Source: Candidatus Kapaibacterium sp. (lineage in GTDB: Bacteria > Bacteroidota > Ignavibacteria > Kapaibacteriales > UBA2268). From it: 64,000 nt of DNA. Below, piece after piece: positions 57,608 through 64,000 of this stretch. The stretch lies in contig CP058732.1 in the NCBI GenBank assembly GCA_013414795.1, positions 62,001 through 126,000 of the forward strand. Direction: 5' to 3'. Every line of letters starts with the position of its first letter. Position 1 is the first letter of the stretch. The notes under the pieces are model-generated. The model saw only the letters and a program-made list of their open reading frames with translations. It did not search any database and had not been told where the DNA came from. The position numbers and the translations under genes were made by a program.

Positions 57608-57868
57608 GCCGACGAACGCCGACGAGTGCCGACGAACGAAAAAAATTCATCGGCAGGTTAACCCTCTTTGTTTCAAGGGGTTAGGAAAATATGCCGACGA
57701 AGCAGACGAAATTTCTATTATTTTATTATTTATACATATTCAAAATCCCTTAATTATATGAAAAATTCATCGGCATCATCGGCAAAACCTTGTAATCCTC
57801 TGAAAACTTTAGACTTACGATGCCGACGAACGAAAATTTTCATCGGCAAATTCATCGGCATCATCGGC
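57608..57868. repeat. GCCGAYGA iteron array, candidate replication origin
   Basis: Eleven perfect 8-bp iterons: GCCGACGA on the plus strand at 57608, 57618, 57628, 57693 and 57822, and TCATCGGC (GCCGATGA on the minus strand) at 57647, 57767, 57776, 57840, 57852 and 57861, plus a near copy GCAGACGA at 57702. Neighbouring copies are 9, 10 or 12 bp apart, close to one helical turn. All plus-strand copies have C and all minus-strand copies have T at the fifth variable base. The array starts 22 bp after the helicase stop and has no gene. Its layout resembles the Rep-binding origins of SaPI and P4. Confidence 0.85.
57710..57766. other. AT-rich core between iteron clusters
   Basis: A 57-bp segment of almost only A and T (TTCTATTATTTTATTATTTA and following) lies between the left iterons and the right iteron cluster. 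Easily melted DNA in this position is what an origin unwinding element looks like. Confidence 0.55.
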
Positions 57869-57928
57869 AAGTTTTTCGTTTTTTAAATCTTATTCCTTTT
57901 CTGAAACATAAAAAAAAACGAGGTTCAT

Positions 57929-58789
57929 ATGTCTGGGTTTCGGTATCGACTTGGAACCTATCAAGAAGTTGGAAAAACAATTTGCCCTTCTTGTGGCAAA
58001 AGGACTTTCGTTCGCTTCATAGACACCAAAACCGGGGTTATCCTGGACGGTTATGGTCGTTGCGACCGGGAAATCAAATGTGGATTTTTTAGATTTCCAA
58101 ATTCTGAAACCAAAATCATCAAAACCATTCCTTTGAAACAACCACCACCCGCCCCGCCTCGTAAAGAAGAGCCGATAACAATTGAGTATAATGCACTTCC
58201 AAATGATGATGGTAATAACCCCTTGTATTATTTTTTAACTGAATTTTTTTCTGAAATAGCCGTTGTTGATGTTTTTGACAAATATCGTATCAAATCTTTC
58301 AAAGGATATACAGCATTTCCACAAATAGACAACAAGGGGCAAATATGGACTGCGAAACTCATTAAATATAACCCTGATGGACATCGTAATAAGAGCGTAG
58401 CCCCTTTTTGGCTTCATAATATCCTGAAAAAAGGCGTTCCGAATGAGGCGTATTTCGGATTTCATCTGATTTCCAACGAAAACACGCCGATTGTGGTTGT
58501 TGAAAGCGAAAAGACTGCAATTATTTCAGCCTTGTGGTTTAATTTTGAACTTTATTTCGTTGCAACCGGCGGGCTCAACTTCAATCCTTTGAAATTCAAG
58601 CAGTTTGATAATCAAATCATTTTATTACCTGATAATGATGGCTTTGAAAGATGGGAAAAAATTTCCAAAATACACGGTTTTGGAGTTTATCCAATCAATC
58701 AGTTTTTCCATTCTGAAAAAGGGTTTGATATTGCTGATTTGATTGCCAAAAATATGGAGATATATTATGAAGCAAAAAGACACCTATAA
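57929..58789 (+). CDS. Zinc-ribbon/TOPRIM primase-like protein (DUF6371 type)
   Basis: 286 residues. N-terminal zinc ribbon: C-x2-C in ICPSCGK and a second pair in GRCDREIKCGF (about residues 17-55). The C-terminal part (about 180-286) carries TOPRIM landmarks, VVVESEKTAIISAL with the catalytic Glu and ILLPDNDG with the Asp-x-Asp type acidic pair. This arrangement is that of phage and plasmid primases that make RNA primers on single-stranded DNA. It may supply the primase that the SF3 helicase lacks. Located 61 bp after the last iteron; CGAGG precedes the ATG. Confidence 0.85.
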   Translation: MSGFRYRLGTYQEVGKTICPSCGKRTFVRFIDTKTGVILDGYGRCDREIKCGFFRFPNSETKIIKTIPLKQPPPAPPRKEEPITIEYNALPNDDGNNPLYYFLTEFFSEIAVVDVFDKYRIKSFKGYTAFPQIDNKGQIWTAKLIKYNPDGHRNKSVAPFWLHNILKKGVPNEAYFGFHLISNENTPIVVVESEKTAIISALWFNFELYFVATGGLNFNPLKFKQFDNQIILLPDNDGFERWEKISKIHGFGVYPINQFFHSEKGFDIADLIAKNMEIYYEAKRHL

Positions 58790-59078
58790 AAAAGAGGATG
58801 TTAAGGAAAATCTTATCAGGCTGATTGAAGGGGGTCGAACCATCCAGGACGCCTGTCGATTGGCTGATATATCCAGGTCGACCTTTTATCGATGGTGTAA
58901 AGAGGACCCTGGTTTCAAGGAGCGTGTTGAAATTGCTGATCGTTCCAATGTTTTTTTAGTCGAGCATTATCTGATGGAATTGATTAGACAACACAATCCG
59001 ACTGCCATCATCTTTTATCTGAAAACAAAAGGTGCTTGGCGTGGATGGAGAAATGAAAAATCAGAAAAAGAAGATTAA
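58767..59078 (+). CDS. Terminase-small-subunit-like HTH protein
   Basis: 103 residues from the ATG at 58767 (GGAGA 6 nt upstream), overlapping the primase-like gene by 23 bp. The N-terminal helix-turn-helix RTIQDACRLADISRSTFYRWCKEDPGFKERVEIAD is the homeodomain-like type found in phage small terminases and in related phage HTH proteins; the following helices (NVFLVEHYLMELIRQHNPTAIIFYLKTKG) have the family's helical pattern. If a true small terminase, it would recognise the DNA to be packaged. No large terminase is in the window, so this is an inference from sequence type. Confidence 0.72.
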   Translation: MKQKDTYKKEDVKENLIRLIEGGRTIQDACRLADISRSTFYRWCKEDPGFKERVEIADRSNVFLVEHYLMELIRQHNPTAIIFYLKTKGAWRGWRNEKSEKED

Positions 59079-59113
59079 CCCCTTTTTATGTTTCATAAAT
59101 TAAAGGTGTAAAA

Positions 59114-59368
59114 ATGCAAGAATTTTTCAGCAAAAACGAAATCCTCGAAAACTTTGAGTGCAGTGCTTACACGCTTGAAAAAATGCTTTTAATGGAATTA
59201 CTCAAACCCCGCGAGGTTTTAAATGGCATTGAGTTTTATCATCTTGACGACATCATTCAAGCATTAGAAACCTTCATCAACATCAATCAATTTGGAGTCG
59301 TCGACCCTGAAACCATTAAATCAAAGGCGTTTGAAGAGGACGCCCAATGGACGGGGTTAGAAGACTAA
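59114..59368 (+). CDS. Small HTH-like island protein
   Basis: 84 residues, no exact family. The start FFSKNEILENFECSAYTLEKMLLMELLKPREVLNGIEFYHLDDIIQAL has the layout of a small winged-helix regulator (helix-turn-helix plus a strand pair), then an acidic tail (TIKSKAFEEDAQWTGLED). AGGTG precedes the ATG. The next gene starts 22 bp before its stop. It may regulate the right-end genes. Confidence 0.65.
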   Translation: MQEFFSKNEILENFECSAYTLEKMLLMELLKPREVLNGIEFYHLDDIIQALETFININQFGVVDPETIKSKAFEEDAQWTGLED

Positions 59369-59523
59369 AACAAATTATCGAGGCGTTGGAATGTAAAGAC
59401 CTCGTAACTCAACAGATGATTGAAGACGGGCTTATCGATTTATTTGATGAAGAGGATTTTGAAGAGGTTTTGCTTGCAATCCTTGACTATTATTTCACTA
59501 TTTCCAACAATGAAGAGGAGTAA
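59347..59523 (+). CDS. Unknown 58-residue acidic protein
   Basis: ATG at 59347 to TAA at 59521-59523. The product begins MDGVRRLKQIIEALECKDL and is strongly acidic in the middle (EDGLIDLFDEEDFEEVLLAILDYYF), ending NNEEE. It overlaps the 84-residue gene by 22 bp and stops 2 bp before the next gene, in a tightly packed run, which supports it being real. No family recognised. Acidic helical proteins of this size in phages are often inhibitors or adaptors, but nothing here proves that. Confidence 0.65.
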   Translation: MDGVRRLKQIIEALECKDLVTQQMIEDGLIDLFDEEDFEEVLLAILDYYFTISNNEEE

Positions 59524-59525
59524 AA

Positions 59526-60026
59526 ATGTTAAAATCAGAGAAAATTCAAAAGAATATCGAGGTTATTCAAAGCCAAATTCAAAAGGAAATCGAGGGTTTA
59601 ATACTTCGAGAGTCTCAAATTCAGAACCAAATTGATACAGCAAAAAGAAAGGGGTTTTTAACCCCTTATGAAATAACCATTTATGCTGATTTCCAGGCAA
59701 ATCAAAAGCAACTCAAACAGCGACATATTGACTGTTTGAGGGCCCTTATCAAAAGAGAAAAATCGGAGTTACGGCGTGCAAAAGAAAAAGAGCAAAAGAG
59801 CATTAAAGAGATAAGCACCTTACTCACTGAATACAATCAGCAAATCGAAAAGATGAACGGTTTAATCAAGGAATTCACAACTCAAAGAGAAGCGTTACAA
59901 GTGATTTACGAAAAAATAATCAATATTTTAATGGATATCGACGCTGATGTCAGTGAAGTGAATGCCATTCATCAGAAAAACCAGGGTTTCAAGGTCGAAA
60001 ACCTTACGAAAATCGAAAAAGTGTAA
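59526..60026 (+). CDS. Coiled-coil island protein
   Basis: 166 residues, almost wholly helical and charged, with heptad patterning from about residue 5 to 145 (EKIQKNIEVIQSQIQKEIEGL, KREKSELRRAKEKEQKSIKEI). No family recognised. GAGGAG is the ribosome-binding site. Last gene of the element, ending 71 bp before the right attachment repeat. In phages such proteins can act as scaffolds or structural adaptors, but that is speculation here. Confidence 0.7.
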   Translation: MLKSEKIQKNIEVIQSQIQKEIEGLILRESQIQNQIDTAKRKGFLTPYEITIYADFQANQKQLKQRHIDCLRALIKREKSELRRAKEKEQKSIKEISTLLTEYNQQIEKMNGLIKEFTTQREALQVIYEKIINILMDIDADVSEVNAIHQKNQGFKVENLTKIEKV

Positions 60027-60033
60027 GTAAAGT
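60025..60033 (+). repeat. Candidate integrase arm site near the right end
   Basis: AAGTAAAGT, also present in inverted orientation near the left end (51926-51934), where ACTTWA/ACTTTT units repeat at 10-bp steps (51921, 51931, 51941). Arm-type binding sites for the integrase would be expected at such places. Short motif, so weak evidence. Confidence 0.35.
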
Positions 60034-60097
60034 GTAATTTTTTGAAAATATATTTTTTCCTAAGCCAATGATTTTGAGAAGTTTACAGAAAAACGAG

Positions 60098-60113
60098 CGT
60101 GCTCCTTGGGGGA
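60098..60113. repeat. attR: tRNA-Lys 3' end repeat
   Basis: CGTGCTCCTTGGGGGA, the second copy of the 16-bp direct repeat, containing the discriminator, 3' acceptor strand and the start of the T-arm of the tRNA-Lys gene. The tRNA gene is therefore intact on the right side of the element. Confidence 0.88.
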
Positions 60114-60173
60114 CTCGAACCCCCGACCCGCTGATTAAGAGTCAGCTGCTCTGGCCAACTGAGCTAAAGGAGC
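60100..60173 (-). tRNA. tRNA-Lys (anticodon CTT)
   Basis: 74 nt including the discriminator A, read on the minus strand. All stems pair: acceptor GCTCCTT/AAGGAGC, D stem GCTC/GAGC, anticodon stem GCTGA/TCAGC with loop CTCTTAA (anticodon CTT), T stem GGGGG/CCCCC with loop TTCGAGT. CCA is not encoded. It is the insertion target of the mobile element. Confidence 0.97.
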
Positions 60174-60176
60174 GTA

Positions 60177-60204
60177 CAAAATTAATAAATTTTTTCTATT
60201 TCAA
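60177..60204 (-). promoter_or_regulatory. tRNA-Lys promoter (TTG-17-TAATTTTG)
   Basis: Minus-strand TTG (60202-60204) and TAATTTTG (60177-60184) are 17 nt apart; the box ends 4 bp before the tRNA 5' end, exactly where a start site at the mature end would need it. Confidence 0.65.
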
Positions 60205-60247
60205 TAGCATAGAATTAAAATTTCTTTCGCTTTCGTATTGTGGGAAT

Positions 60248-61810
60248 TTATCTGGAATAGACAAATATTTTCTTTATCAAGTCTTTGTCCTTCTTGATTT
60301 CCCGAGCATCGACTGTTTTCAAAAGATTTCGCCAACTTTCTTTGCGCTCTAAAACAAATTTCAATGCTTCTTCGTATGTGTTTGGTATAATTCCATCCAA
60401 TATTGCTTCTTCGATTGCTGTCTTGATAACCCCGACCTCGGGAGATGGTTGCAAACCAAAAATTTCCATAATTTCCTCGCCTCGCACTGGCGATTGGAAT
60501 TCGCGCAATTTATCCTTCTCTTGAACTTTTAGCACTTTGTTCCAAACTTTTTGGTAATTGTTCAAATACCTCTTACTTAAATTTGGGTTATTTGTTGTTA
60601 TATCACATCTGCACAGTAGGAATAAATCTTCGAGCGCGTCGCCAGCATATGCTGCGAGCCTACGTATCGCAGAATCTGTAACTCCATCGTCGACCAAAGC
60701 CATCGGACGTTGGTGCAATCGAACAAGACGCTCGACATAATCAACTTTCTCCAATGGCAGTTTCATCCGACGAAATATATTTGCTACCATTCGAGCACCA
60801 ACCTCTTCGTGCCCGTGATAGGACCAACCAACTCTTGGTATAAATCGTTTTGTTCTGGCTTTTCCAATGTCGTGAATTAGCGCAGCAAAGCGAAGATATG
60901 TGTTATCTGTGTTTTGTGCAACCTTGTCCAAAACTTTCAGACTATGGAAAAACACATCTTTATGCGAATATTTTATTCCATCTTCCTCTATGGTTTCAAC
61001 CCCAGCAAGAGCATAAAGTTCGGGAAAAATTAATTCTAACAGCCCAGTTTCATACAAAAGATGGAAACCTTTCGAAGGTGCTGGGGAATCAAGGATTTTT
61101 AGCAACTCTTGTGTTATACGTTCTTGGGAAACTATTTCAATTCTTTGTTTCATCTCTTTGATTGCTTCGTAGGTTGCTTGCTCGATTTCAAAATCCAATT
61201 GCGTCGCAAAACGAATAGCACGCATCATCCTCAAAGGGTCGTCCTCGAAAGTGGCTCTTGGGTCCAACGGCGTTCGTATAATTCGACTCTGCAAGTCCTT
61301 GTAGCCGTCGAAAATATCTACCAACTTCCCAAAAGTTTCTTTGTTCAACGACACAGCCATTGCGTTAATCGTGAAATCCCTTCGGCGAAGGTCGTCCTCG
61401 AGTGTCCCCACCGATACCACTGGCTTACGACTTTTTGGCAGATAGAACTCCTTGCGTGTACCAACAAATTCGTACTCAATCGAACCCACTGGCACCATTG
61501 CAGTGAAAAAACGAGGGTAGGCAACCACTTTTGAATGGAAATGCTCGGCAACTATCTTCGCAAATTCAATTGCGTCGCCAACGACAGTGAAATCGGCATC
61601 TTTATTTTCTCTTTTCAAAAAAAAGTCGCGAACATATCCCCCGACAAGATACAGTTCAAAATTGTGCTTTTCTGCTAATTCTTTAATTTTAAGAATATTC
61701 TTATCCGTTATTTCAATTTTAATTTCGGGGGACGCTTCGTAAATCGTCTCGAACTTTTTTATCCGCTTTCTTTTCTTTGGCTCAATATGGTTGGTTTGTT
61801 GTTCTTCCAT
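60248..61810 (-). CDS. cca: CCA-adding tRNA nucleotidyltransferase with HD domain
   Basis: 520 residues. Class II nucleotidyltransferase start LYLVGGYVRDFFL (about 54-66) and the metal-binding pair in DADFTVVGD, then RRDFTINAMAVSL and the helical CCA-binding region; a C-terminal HD domain follows with ALIHDIGKARTKRF (about 310). It adds or repairs the 3' CCA of tRNAs, consistent with the tRNA-Lys gene here lacking an encoded CCA. Cytoplasmic. It starts 3 bp after the PrkA gene stop, so it is probably co-transcribed. GGAG precedes the ATG. Confidence 0.93.
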   Translation of the reverse strand: MEEQQTNHIEPKKRKRIKKFETIYEASPEIKIEITDKNILKIKELAEKHNFELYLVGGYVRDFFLKRENKDADFTVVGDAIEFAKIVAEHFHSKVVAYPRFFTAMVPVGSIEYEFVGTRKEFYLPKSRKPVVSVGTLEDDLRRRDFTINAMAVSLNKETFGKLVDIFDGYKDLQSRIIRTPLDPRATFEDDPLRMMRAIRFATQLDFEIEQATYEAIKEMKQRIEIVSQERITQELLKILDSPAPSKGFHLLYETGLLELIFPELYALAGVETIEEDGIKYSHKDVFFHSLKVLDKVAQNTDNTYLRFAALIHDIGKARTKRFIPRVGWSYHGHEEVGARMVANIFRRMKLPLEKVDYVERLVRLHQRPMALVDDGVTDSAIRRLAAYAGDALEDLFLLCRCDITTNNPNLSKRYLNNYQKVWNKVLKVQEKDKLREFQSPVRGEEIMEIFGLQPSPEVGVIKTAIEEAILDGIIPNTYEEALKFVLERKESWRNLLKTVDAREIKKDKDLIKKIFVYSR

Positions 61811-61813
61811 CTC

Positions 61814-63868
61814 CTATGATGCATCTTCTTGTGTACAGAAATACTCGATAGTCTTCTCGGCACAAGTCTTGCAATAACCAAGTTTATTTATCATTGTATC
61901 AATCATCCGATTATATAAGCGTTGATTTTCCTCGTTGGTTCTGTTGGACAGAGCCCCGACAAGACTACCCGCACCAGAAATATCCGACTTCAACCGCACA
62001 TCAGTCACTGCCTTGACAAGTTCAGCATTGTCCATAAAGTTGTAATTTGGGTCCTTCACAATTCTTTGTCCATAGATTTTAATAATTGTAGTGCGGAAAC
62101 TTTGCTTCTGTTCGCGGGTCTTCAATCCCATTCGCTCTTCGACACTATTTATGAAGGATTCGTCAATTTTAAGCGAAACCAGTTTGCCAGTTCGAGGGTC
62201 GCGATAAGTCCAAATCTTATCAGAACCAAGATTTTTGGCGTCGATGCCGATAATCATATTCACATAATTCATAACATCGCGTTCGATTGCGTCCGGTTCG
62301 TCCATATAAGCATTGAAAATCGAAGTCAAAACATTTTGACGATAAAGTTGCTTGGCAAGTTTTAAATCCTCGAAATATTTAACGCGGTCATTCGGGTCTT
62401 GGACGTAATCGAGAATTACAGTTTCCAAAGCGGGGAAAATATCCCCAGCATACATACATTTTCCTTCTTGTGTTTCCGTTCGTTCCAGCAGAATTTGAAT
62501 AGCACGCCCAAGATTTCTGTGTCCTAATCCCTTCTGTCCAAATCGTTTAGTTATATCCGGGTCGGCGTTTAATTCATTTATCACTTCGCTTAGAGTTTTA
62601 AGCGACTTTTCTCCAGCAACTTCGCCCGCAGCAAGTTTCATCATCTCTATTGGGGTAAGTTTTTCAGACCGAGGCATACGAGTTAAAATTACTGCTACGG
62701 AGGCAGTGTAGACAAGATTTGGGTCGATATGCAATTTTTCCCCAGCGAAAGTGGTCTTCTCCCAACTTCCGATTGCGTAACGAGTCAAATCCATTTGCAA
62801 CTTATAATTTGTGTTGTGCGACATATAACACACACGACAACGGTCTACAATCGGGGCTTGTTCTTTTTCTTCAAGAAATCGAGCAAACTCATTATTGTTA
62901 CTTGTTGCTATGATTAATGTATCGAGTGGCCATTTAAAGCCTTCTATTTCAATCGTTCTGTTTTGAATTACGCCTAAATAAACTTGTATCAAATCTTTTT
63001 TATTCTTAAAGATTTCGTCGGCAAAATGAATTCCACCGCCAGCAACGCGAGCAAGAGCCCCGCGACGCAAATCGAATCGATAAGGGTTGTCCGTATCGGC
63101 AATGTTTAACAATCGAGTGATGGATTCCTCGCCAATCAAATCGACAGCCGAGGAGGTGATTTTGTCTTTCGCAGCATATTTTCCCGTCAAAGTTCCCCTC
63201 GATTCAGAAACTGGCACTGGAACGATTTCGACAAATTCAAGCATCTTGGCGATGTTCCCGTCGCAATGTTCTCGAATTTGATTCCAAATGTAATATGTGC
63301 AGGCTCCAAGTGGGCGATAAAGTTTGTAGAAACTCTCTATTTGTTGGTCTTTTGCCCCAAGTTTCTGCAAGAAGTCGATGTTCTTGTCTCGTTCTTCGAA
63401 AAGGTTCAAAGCCAAAATCATTGGGTCTTCGAAAGTTTGCGATTCGATTTCGCGAATTTTTCCATATCTGCCCAATTGGTCGACATTTTTGAACTTGAAA
63501 GTGTAGCGACGATTTTCCGGCTTTGAAATGAAATTGCGATAAAGATGCATTAGAAAATCGACGAAGAAAGTTTTGCCATTGCCGGGCTCGCCGATTAGAA
63601 CAAAAGCCATTTCGGCGGAAGAACCCCCTTCGGCAGCATCTTTAACAAACGATACAAGGCTATTAATTTCGTCGAACATACCAATTAGGTGCTTCTTTCC
63701 TTCGCGAAAAACAAGGAAATCGTACGTTGGTCTACCGTTTACAATCACTTTTGCAATTTTCGATGGGTCGCCAAGTATCATTCTGGTAATAGATTGGAAC
63801 ACATTTTCAAAGCGTCGTTTACCTTCAATTACGCTTTTAATATGAAATTCAAGCGTGGAACTTTCCAT
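61814..63868 (-). CDS. prkA: PrkA-family serine protein kinase
   Basis: 684 residues, full family length. The AAA-type N-terminal region has Walker A GEPGNGKTFF (about 107-116) and the PrkA blocks FKFKNVDQLGRYGKI, RRGALARVAGGGIHFADEIFKNK and LDTLIIATSNNNEFARF; the C-terminal PrkA kinase region follows from about 430 (LGHRNLGRAIQILLERTETQ). PrkA/YeaG proteins are stress- and starvation-related kinases. The usual partner genes YeaH (VWA) and SpoVR are not on this side; they might lie upstream beyond the window. Confidence 0.93.
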   Translation of the reverse strand: MESSTLEFHIKSVIEGKRRFENVFQSITRMILGDPSKIAKVIVNGRPTYDFLVFREGKKHLIGMFDEINSLVSFVKDAAEGGSSAEMAFVLIGEPGNGKTFFVDFLMHLYRNFISKPENRRYTFKFKNVDQLGRYGKIREIESQTFEDPMILALNLFEERDKNIDFLQKLGAKDQQIESFYKLYRPLGACTYYIWNQIREHCDGNIAKMLEFVEIVPVPVSESRGTLTGKYAAKDKITSSAVDLIGEESITRLLNIADTDNPYRFDLRRGALARVAGGGIHFADEIFKNKKDLIQVYLGVIQNRTIEIEGFKWPLDTLIIATSNNNEFARFLEEKEQAPIVDRCRVCYMSHNTNYKLQMDLTRYAIGSWEKTTFAGEKLHIDPNLVYTASVAVILTRMPRSEKLTPIEMMKLAAGEVAGEKSLKTLSEVINELNADPDITKRFGQKGLGHRNLGRAIQILLERTETQEGKCMYAGDIFPALETVILDYVQDPNDRVKYFEDLKLAKQLYRQNVLTSIFNAYMDEPDAIERDVMNYVNMIIGIDAKNLGSDKIWTYRDPRTGKLVSLKIDESFINSVEERMGLKTREQKQSFRTTIIKIYGQRIVKDPNYNFMDNAELVKAVTDVRLKSDISGAGSLVGALSNRTNEENQRLYNRMIDTMINKLGYCKTCAEKTIEYFCTQEDAS

Positions 63869-63948
63869 TTCATTTTCCTAAATAACAATAATCAATCTAT
63901 TCAAATTATGAAATTTTTTTCTATAATAATACAATTTTAAAAAGAAAA

Positions 63949-63968
63949 GGGGGCAAATCCTTGCCCCC
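63949..63968 (-). terminator. Rho-independent terminator of a gene beyond the window
   Basis: GGGGGCAA/TTGCCCCC (63949-63956 and 63961-63968) with a 4-nt loop, followed on the minus strand by TTTTCTTTTT. It would end a minus-strand transcript arriving from the right and separates it from the PrkA gene. Confidence 0.75.
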
Positions 63969-64000
63969 ACGAGTTCAAATTTCGAATCAAATTAAAAGTT

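Larger units (their letters stand above)
51881..60113. mobile_element. 8.2-kb integrated element in tRNA-Lys(CTT), satellite-like
   Basis: The element is bounded by a 16-bp direct repeat, one copy being the 3' end of the tRNA-Lys gene. It contains three minus-strand genes near the left end, then integrase, an unknown gene, excisionase-like HTH, SF3 helicase, iteron-rich candidate origin, TOPRIM-primase-like gene, terminase-small-subunit-like gene and small genes. No capsid, portal, tail, relaxase or transfer genes were seen. The set fits a replicating integrative element of satellite type (P4/PICI-like). Genes carry AGG/GAGG ribosome-binding sites more regularly than the host genes around it. 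Confidence 0.88.

Noticed and set aside
57608-57868. CRISPR array at the iterons
   Set aside because: The repeated unit is only 8 bp, occurs in both orientations and at 9-12 bp steps, with no spacer-sized gaps.
57573-57886. Short open frames over the iteron region (62 and 72 residues)
   Set aside because: Their codons are produced by the GCCGACGA repeats (ADE, DE runs), the frames overlap each other, and the repeats occur in both orientations, which points to DNA sites and not coding.

Overview
The window reads as chromosomal DNA from an AT-rich member of the Bacteroidota/Chlorobi/Ignavibacteria-Kapabacteria group. The evidence is: type IX secretion-style C-terminal sorting domains and a PorV/PorQ-family barrel, a GWxTD-domain protein, a DUF5686/CarboxypepD_reg outer-membrane protein, a TonB-linked receptor with an N-terminal regulatory domain, an atpD-atpC pair away from the rest of the ATP synthase genes, a Bacteroidetes-type tyrosine integrase, and repeated TAnnTTTG promoter boxes with an upstream TTTG/TTG. 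The exact lineage is inference; no rRNA gene is present.

Region 1 (1-25.2 kb) is mostly housekeeping: a TPR protein, a GT22-like mannosyltransferase, ruvB and a CDF transporter; a cytoplasmic PAS histidine kinase; a fused 2-oxoglutarate dehydrogenase without a lipoyl domain; atpDC; prfB with an intact programmed +1 frameshift; then a minus-strand series with DUF5686, smg-like, ybeY, small exported proteins, a glycosyltransferase, an M24 peptidase, guaB, an LpxL-like acyltransferase and the GWxTD protein.

Region 2 (25.2-39.8 kb) is a cell-envelope block: PorV/PorQ-like barrel, a 1551-residue exoprotein, a TonB-dependent receptor and a T9SS-sorted BNR-like protein in one minus-strand run, followed upstream by an ECF sigma factor with a transmembrane anti-sigma-like partner and by a phosphodiester glycosidase-family protein.

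Region 3 (39.8-51.9 kb) holds yqeY-like, mutS2, rnr, a GAF/degenerate-GGDEF membrane protein, a solitary CRISPR-repeat-like sequence, and an operon of two tandem lectin-like secreted proteins plus a methyltransferase. The two lectin genes are mosaics: two nearly identical DNA blocks surround a strongly diverged central segment.

Region 4 (51.88-60.11 kb) is the main find: an approximately 8.2-kb integrated element at the 3' end of a tRNA-Lys(CTT) gene, bounded by a 16-bp direct repeat. It encodes a tyrosine integrase, an excisionase-like HTH protein, a P4/D5-type SF3 helicase, a zinc-ribbon/TOPRIM primase-like protein, a terminase-small-subunit-like HTH protein and several unknown small proteins, but no capsid, tail, portal or conjugation genes. 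Between helicase and primase lies a gene-free region with eleven perfect copies of GCCGAYGA in both orientations around an AT-rich core, a strong candidate replication origin. The gene set and origin layout resemble phage satellites (P4, PICI/SaPI) and suggest a satellite-like replicating island; helper and function are not known.

Region 5 (60.2-64 kb) returns to core genes: a CCA-adding enzyme and a PrkA-family protein kinase.
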